Shown one piece after another: positions 59,070-64,000 of a stretch of 64,000 bases of DNA (its first letter is position 1; the number at the start of each line of letters is the position of its first letter). Under the pieces are notes generated by a model that made no database searches, was not told the DNA's origin, and worked only from the letters and a program-made list of their open reading frames with translations. Source of the stretch: Brienomyrus brachyistius (lineage: Eukaryota; Chordata; Actinopteri; Osteoglossiformes; Mormyridae). The position numbers were made by a program, and so were the translations under genes. The stretch lies in the NCBI RefSeq assembly GCF_023856365.1, contig NC_064548.1, positions 20,570,461 to 20,634,460 of the forward strand, read 5' to 3'.

Positions 59070-61524
59070 CATACATAAGTTCATTAAATATGTAAAATGA
59101 CAATTGGTTGGTGGTCATGTAAATTTGACAGTGAACTTGAGATAATGAATAGCCATTCTTTATTAATGCAAGTGCATGTTTTCATTATGATGCAATAACG
59201 GAACAAAAGCCACAGTTCACCATGATTCTTGAAGACCAAGACAGGCACAAAGGTGTTTATGTTTAACATGGTTTGATTTTGTACTGAATGTCCCTCACAT
59301 ATTGCACATTGTTTTGGTGAAATAATCATGGGCTACAGAATCAAGTAGCCAACCTCGAAGGTTAAGTGTTCTCTAGTTCTTTAGTTAGCAACAGAAGGCT
59401 TAGTTACATGGTGTAAAAAAAAAAAATAAAATCTATTCAGGGACCTCCAGAAGTTTCATTTTACTTCCCCTCCATATATAATTCATTGCACTCCATTTAT
59501 TATTAATTCAAATGTAATTCATTACAGATTTTTATATGGAAATATGTTTTTAATATAGAAGAAACGGACCCAGCTGGCATAACTCGAAACAGTGAGCGCC
59601 ATGGAGTGCAGGATCATGAAAAATGCAAAGCTGGGTGGGAGCGGTTTCTGGGGTACAAGGCCTTCATGTGAAACTGAAAGGGAAGTTTCTGGAAGGGCGG
59701 GGTCCTTCTGAGGGTCACTGCCAATGCAGGAGGTAATAGGCATGAGTACATTAGCAAGTGGTTTCTGCTTGTCGGTTGCTAATCTGCATTAGCTCTCTGT
59801 AACTGAAATGGGGAGGTGCCCAGCATCAGCAGATTCAGGGTCTGCAGGACAGCTGATGTGTGTGAGCACGTTAGGAGGTGACCTGTAGTGCAGAAGTCCA
59901 TGTTCTGCTCATCAAACACTCCTCACTTTGTGGAAACCTCTACTGTCCCAGAATTCGCCTGGCTTCATGAGCTGAAATACTGGCTTGAAATGTTCTCATT
60001 TCTTATAATATAGAAAAAACATGATTTATTATTTCATAGGAGGTTCAGCATATTATTCTAATTTGGAGCTCTTGGTTATACAAACATTTTCGGAAGAACA
60101 TTTAATTCCATGTCGTGTGCATGGATGATGTCTTTTTATTTGCATAAGTAAAATATTTTCTTTGTGGGTTTTCCAAGACGTGGAACAAAAAAAAAAAAAA
60201 ACACGTACTTGTGAATATTTAAAGATCGCCTCGATAAGGCACAGTGTGATAATTTACATACAAGGCTTGGTTACCATGGTAACCTAACTGGCCCTTTTCA
60301 AATGTACAAAATGGTTACACCTTTTGCAATTTTGTGCACATTCATGTTTTATGAGGAATACATTAGATGGGTACCTTTCAGCAGAACGGAAAGTGACATT
60401 GGTTGCCTAATCCACACAAAACTCAACTCTAATTAAAAAGCCTATATTTAGGAATCAGGACATGCCTTTGGAATATTTCAAGATATTCAATTAAAGTTAA
60501 GCTATAATTGATTTTAATGTCACAGAAGAACTGTGAGAATTGGAACTGCGAGGGAAAAGAAGATCTTTGAAACACGTGTCTCCCTGAACGGCCGTGTTTC
60601 ACCGTAGGAGCCACAGTGACTTTATGTTTCATTTTTATTTGTGGCCTGTCCCTTTAAAGGGGCGGAGTTTCGTCAGCTCATTTCCATCACACCCAAAGCT
60701 AGTCTGTGTATTTCGAAGGTCCCAATTAAAGTGGGTCTGTGAAGCATGCAGGTGGCTCCTGTGTGTCTCCCACCCCCCACCCACTGTACATTTCCCAGGG
60801 GGACAATTAAAAGTTCTGAGAGGCAAGATACAGATTTCAGACATGCCGTCAAAAACATGGCTTTTGACACCGTTGTGTGAGCAGCACGGTCTGCACGCTT
60901 TACTACCCACGCTACTCACAGGCTCTTTAATAAGCATTTGCCGTGTTTGTTTGCACTACTTTCATTATCCATGCTATTGAGTCCTCTTCACGCAGACGCT
61001 TGCATAAAGTCAGCATGTATGTCACCCCTCATTTTTTGGCTACCGGTGGATTGCAGTTTCATACAATGGATGAAGTGATTAAAATGTGATTTTCCTTAGA
61101 GTGCCACTAACCCCAGCGTTCATTTGATGGCGAACAAGCAAGAATGCATGTGAACGTTAAGTATTTAAAGCTAGTATTAGCTACAGAGGAGTTGATTTCT
61201 GGAAAACTGCGGTATATATATCCGCAGACCAGCTGTAAGCTCATGCGTTCCGTACTGGATAAGTGTACTGATGGATGAATGGATTAGAAGCTGTCCATGC
61301 TGGTAACAGAGCCTTTGTGAGTTCTGTCCTGCTGATCCAGCTGTACATTCTGGGAGGTGCTGTGCACTTTGACCACTTTAATGATTGACTGTCTTTTAAG
61401 TCTTTTAAATCCCCCTGGGAGATTTGTACCTTTCCGCGCATTTAGAGCTGTTTTGAAATGTTCATTAACCGTTTTTACGGTGATAATGGAATAGACCGTT
61501 TATGGCAGTTTATAAAATACTTTG

Positions 61525-61785
61525 CAAGTGGGGGGGGGGGGGGGGGGGGGTGGGCTAGGCAAAGCTTTACTTGGGAGGCCCCCTTACTAAAAAAATAGTA
61601 AAGGTAATTCAGGGGCCCTAGGCAACCACCTCTTCTGCCAACAGCTAGAGCTGGCCCTGAGTAGGCAAGTACAGTAGGTTAGGGCCCTGCAACATTTCAG
61701 TAAAACCAGCCTCTTTGAGTATGAGATAATTGGAAGATAATTGGATTGGCCTGAGCTGGGGCCCCAATATGATGCACTTAATGTC
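61525..61785. repeat. Dispersed repeat G, copy 3, longest
   Basis: A 20-base-range G run (61530-61550) is followed by GGGAGGCCCCCTTACTAAAA, CAGGGGCCCTAGGCAACCAC, then AGATAATTGGATTGGCCTGA and GCTGGGGCCCCAATATGATG. It suggests the full repeat starts with a G tract. Confidence 0.65.
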
Positions 61786-62510
61786 TGCTACCAGGGTCAA
61801 CAATCAGCCTTTTCATTTCTTCCAAATTTGTTCTCTAGAAGCTCTGTAGATAATTAGCTCGCTTTCTTTTTTAAAAACATTGTCCACAATTTATTTTCGT
61901 ATCCCAGAACCGGCTTCACCAAAGAGCTTATAATTTTCCTTTTCAAATTGCCTTTCTTTTCTGGAAGGCTCTTTCATGAGACACCTGGTCCCATTATTGT
62001 CTAGCTTTGTGACAATAACCATATTTCAGGCTCTTAAAGAGCTACATTCACTGCTGGGTTGTATGCTGTAGTCACTGCTGTTGCATGTTGCACTGTCGTT
62101 CTGGGTGAATGCCACTGCATCCACTGTATACCAGTGGACCTGACTTGACTATTGAGAGCACAGGTGAATCACGTGACACCACGGTGAAATACCAGCTCTG
62201 TGCCTAATTTGTCATGCAGGGTTGCATGGACAGTCTTTTAGAAAATAAAAATGAATAACAAATGAATAAAACGAGTGAAGCTGGGGGGTAACTTCGCCAG
62301 GCATCTATCCCCCAGATAGCGCCCTTCATCTCTATGTGTCTAACAGCACAATGGAAAATGTCGTTCAGGTCTAGCATACATCCAGCTTCCCGTTAAATGG
62401 TGCAGTTTCCATGTTGCCACTGGGCTGTCGGGCCTCAATAGATACGTGTATTAGTGATCACCTATTTACACTATAAAGACCAGTATTTGCTATGGTGCCC
62501 TTCAAATATA

Positions 62511-62790
62511 AGGTAACACTTTTCTTTAACTGCACCTTCGTAATGCCTTTATAATGCATTCATAGAAGAAAATCCTAACATGCCTTATCAGCTGTAATAC
62601 ATTAATATATACATTATAATATATACATTAAATACATTAATAGCAAACATTATAATCATATAAAGCTCTTAAAGTATGTTACAATGTTAAGGTGTAATTG
62701 CATGCTGCTTGTGAATGTATTATGAAGGTGCACTGAATATTGTATGAATACTTAAAAAATGCATTATGAAGGTGCTGTTAATTCAAAGAG
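62511..62790. mobile_element. Fold-back element, ATAATGCATTA-rich, copy 2
   Basis: GGTAACACTTTTCTTTAACT, then GCACCTTCGTAATGCC, at the left; TGCATTATGAAGGTGCTGTT at the right is the inverse of the inner part, and the outermost right end is decayed. Same type as the intron 2 copy at 47234. Confidence 0.62.
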
Positions 62791-64000
62791 TTATAGGATT
62801 GCCAGCTTTCACGCGTCTGGTGTAACACTCATCCTTTCAGACCCTCACACTCATGCAAGAAAACTTCTAACAAACCTGTATTATTCCATTATAAACCTAA
62901 AATTAGCTACATCGAAAGCGTTTAAATGTAAATCCTACAGACTATTTTCAAGGTAATAAAACTGTTACAAACATGAAGACTTGTCTTGAATTGAAAATCT
63001 CACTCCAGCCAGCTGAGCAGAACCTGGCCATTACCAAACATGTCACTTTATATTTTACATGAATGTCAGTTTATATTTTACTGTATTGTTGGGATGCAAC
63101 AAGTCTGATGTTGTGTAAAAATAGTTTGCAGAAATCAATCAAAGGAAAAGTCTGTTGGAACAATAAATGTTAATTACTGAAATGTCAACAGGTTGAGATT
63201 AGTGGAGTATTTAATCATCAACCAAAGTCACAAAACATTAACAATCTGAAGACAGATGTGCCTTTCGCAAAGCATACTGTAGCTCTACTTTGTTCCTCAA
63301 ACCAGATGTCTGAGCCCAGGGTACTACTGGGCCACTTATTTGTTTACTAGAGAGCATGTTCTCACCATTATTATATGAGCAAAGGCTCATTTTATCACAC
63401 CCACTCTGCATCTTTGTCACTGAACCAGACGATCCTGTCCTCTCCGAACCTTGCGAAACACACGTGGTGATCTTGTTGATCAGGATCAGTCTTGTGGGCA
63501 GACTACCTGCATGGTGAAGAGCTGGGTTCAGCTACAATGCACATGAGCAAGAGGCATGAGTAGGAGGGCCAAGATGAGCATCAGCTTTGGGAACGTGGGA
63601 CCTCACGCCTGCAGCACCCACTAAAATTACACTGATTGTTTGCTATGCATGTCTGTTCCAATGCTTTCATTGAACTCCAGTCCTAGGGCACATTTTCATT
63701 TGTTCCAGTAAAGCTCCTTTTTAATTACTTTTTTTTCTTAATGGAGCTGTTGACTGATGATGACTTGGTTTTAATTGCAAATGAAATGCTGGATGATGAC
63801 TGTCATTTTCAATCGTGTTAATATAAATGTGGCCATTCTTATTTAAAAACTTTCACAGGTGTCTTTCTCTTAATGAAATATGCACCCGTTAGCTGATTCA
63901 TTTTGAATCTTATCAGGATAAATTAGTATTGAGAGTAATTAAGCTTAATCAATTATTTATAGGCAAATTAATTACCCAAGAGCTAAGAATGGCAAAGTAA

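Larger units (their letters stand above)
49497..64000 (+). other. Intron 3 of the dpp10-like gene (open at window end)
   Basis: Starts at GTGAGT and continues past the window. It contains a G tract (49807-49820), a nested SINE cluster (50948-51750), a TCC-rich microsatellite (52057-52106), a hAT-type element in a Tc1-like relic (53695-55230), a palindromic element (55931-56089), a Tc1-like transposon (56954-58601), a minisatellite (58701-59069), a G tract with a dispersed repeat (61525-61785) and a fold-back element (62511-62790). The intervals 49830-50940, 52110-53690, 59070-61520 and 62800-64000 hold nothing I recognise. Confidence 0.75.

Noticed and set aside
49497..64000. Exon 4 of the dpp10-like gene
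   Set aside because: I looked for an acceptor followed by D-T-x-x-(V/I)-Y in the right phase and found none; it is probably beyond 64000.

Overview
This window is vertebrate nuclear DNA, almost certainly from a ray-finned (teleost-type) fish. The evidence is very low coding density, GT-AG introns of several kb, many (CA)n and (CCAT)n microsatellites, tRNA-derived SINEs, a degenerate Tc1/mariner element, and many short fold-back elements with 8-bp (hAT-type) or TA target-site duplications. The species cannot be fixed from the sequence. Nothing prokaryotic or plasmid-like is present. I see no CRISPR array, operon, rRNA gene or free-standing tRNA gene.

The only protein-coding gene I can support is the 5' part of a plus-strand dipeptidyl-peptidase-like gene, best matched to dpp10 (its paralogue dpp6 is the alternative). 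Exon 1 (coding part 31601-31660, 20 codons) gives a short cytoplasmic N-terminus. Exon 2 (46639-46753) encodes a PPQRNWKG motif and the single membrane span. Exon 3 (49401-49496) starts the extracellular domain with the conserved DLF and HDPEA-W motifs. Splice sites and phases agree across all three. Intron 1 is about 15.0 kb, intron 2 about 2.65 kb, and intron 3 runs beyond position 64000. The product is expected to be a type II membrane protein, catalytically inactive in this family, that acts as an auxiliary subunit of Kv4 potassium channels.

Layout: 1-31.1 kb is intergenic or far-upstream sequence with MITEs, SINEs and three large minisatellites (52-bp unit at 5284-5828, 20-bp unit at 6607-6950, 17-bp unit at 24362-24978). 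About 31.1-31.7 kb is the GC/CpG-rich candidate promoter and first exon. From 31.66 to 46.64 kb is intron 1 with SINEs, MITEs and a variable minisatellite. From 46.75 to 49.40 kb is intron 2. From 49.5 to 64 kb is intron 3, with a nested SINE cluster (50.95-51.75 kb), a hAT-type element inserted in a Tc1-like relic (53.7-55.2 kb), a nearly full-length dead Tc1-like transposon (56954-58601) and an adjoining minisatellite.

I did not find a convincing new biological system. The most informative structures are evolutionary: elements nested inside others with readable target-site duplications, and a minisatellite whose three unit variants are related by CpG decay. Other long open frames in the window mostly cross simple repeats or look like chance, and are not annotated as genes.
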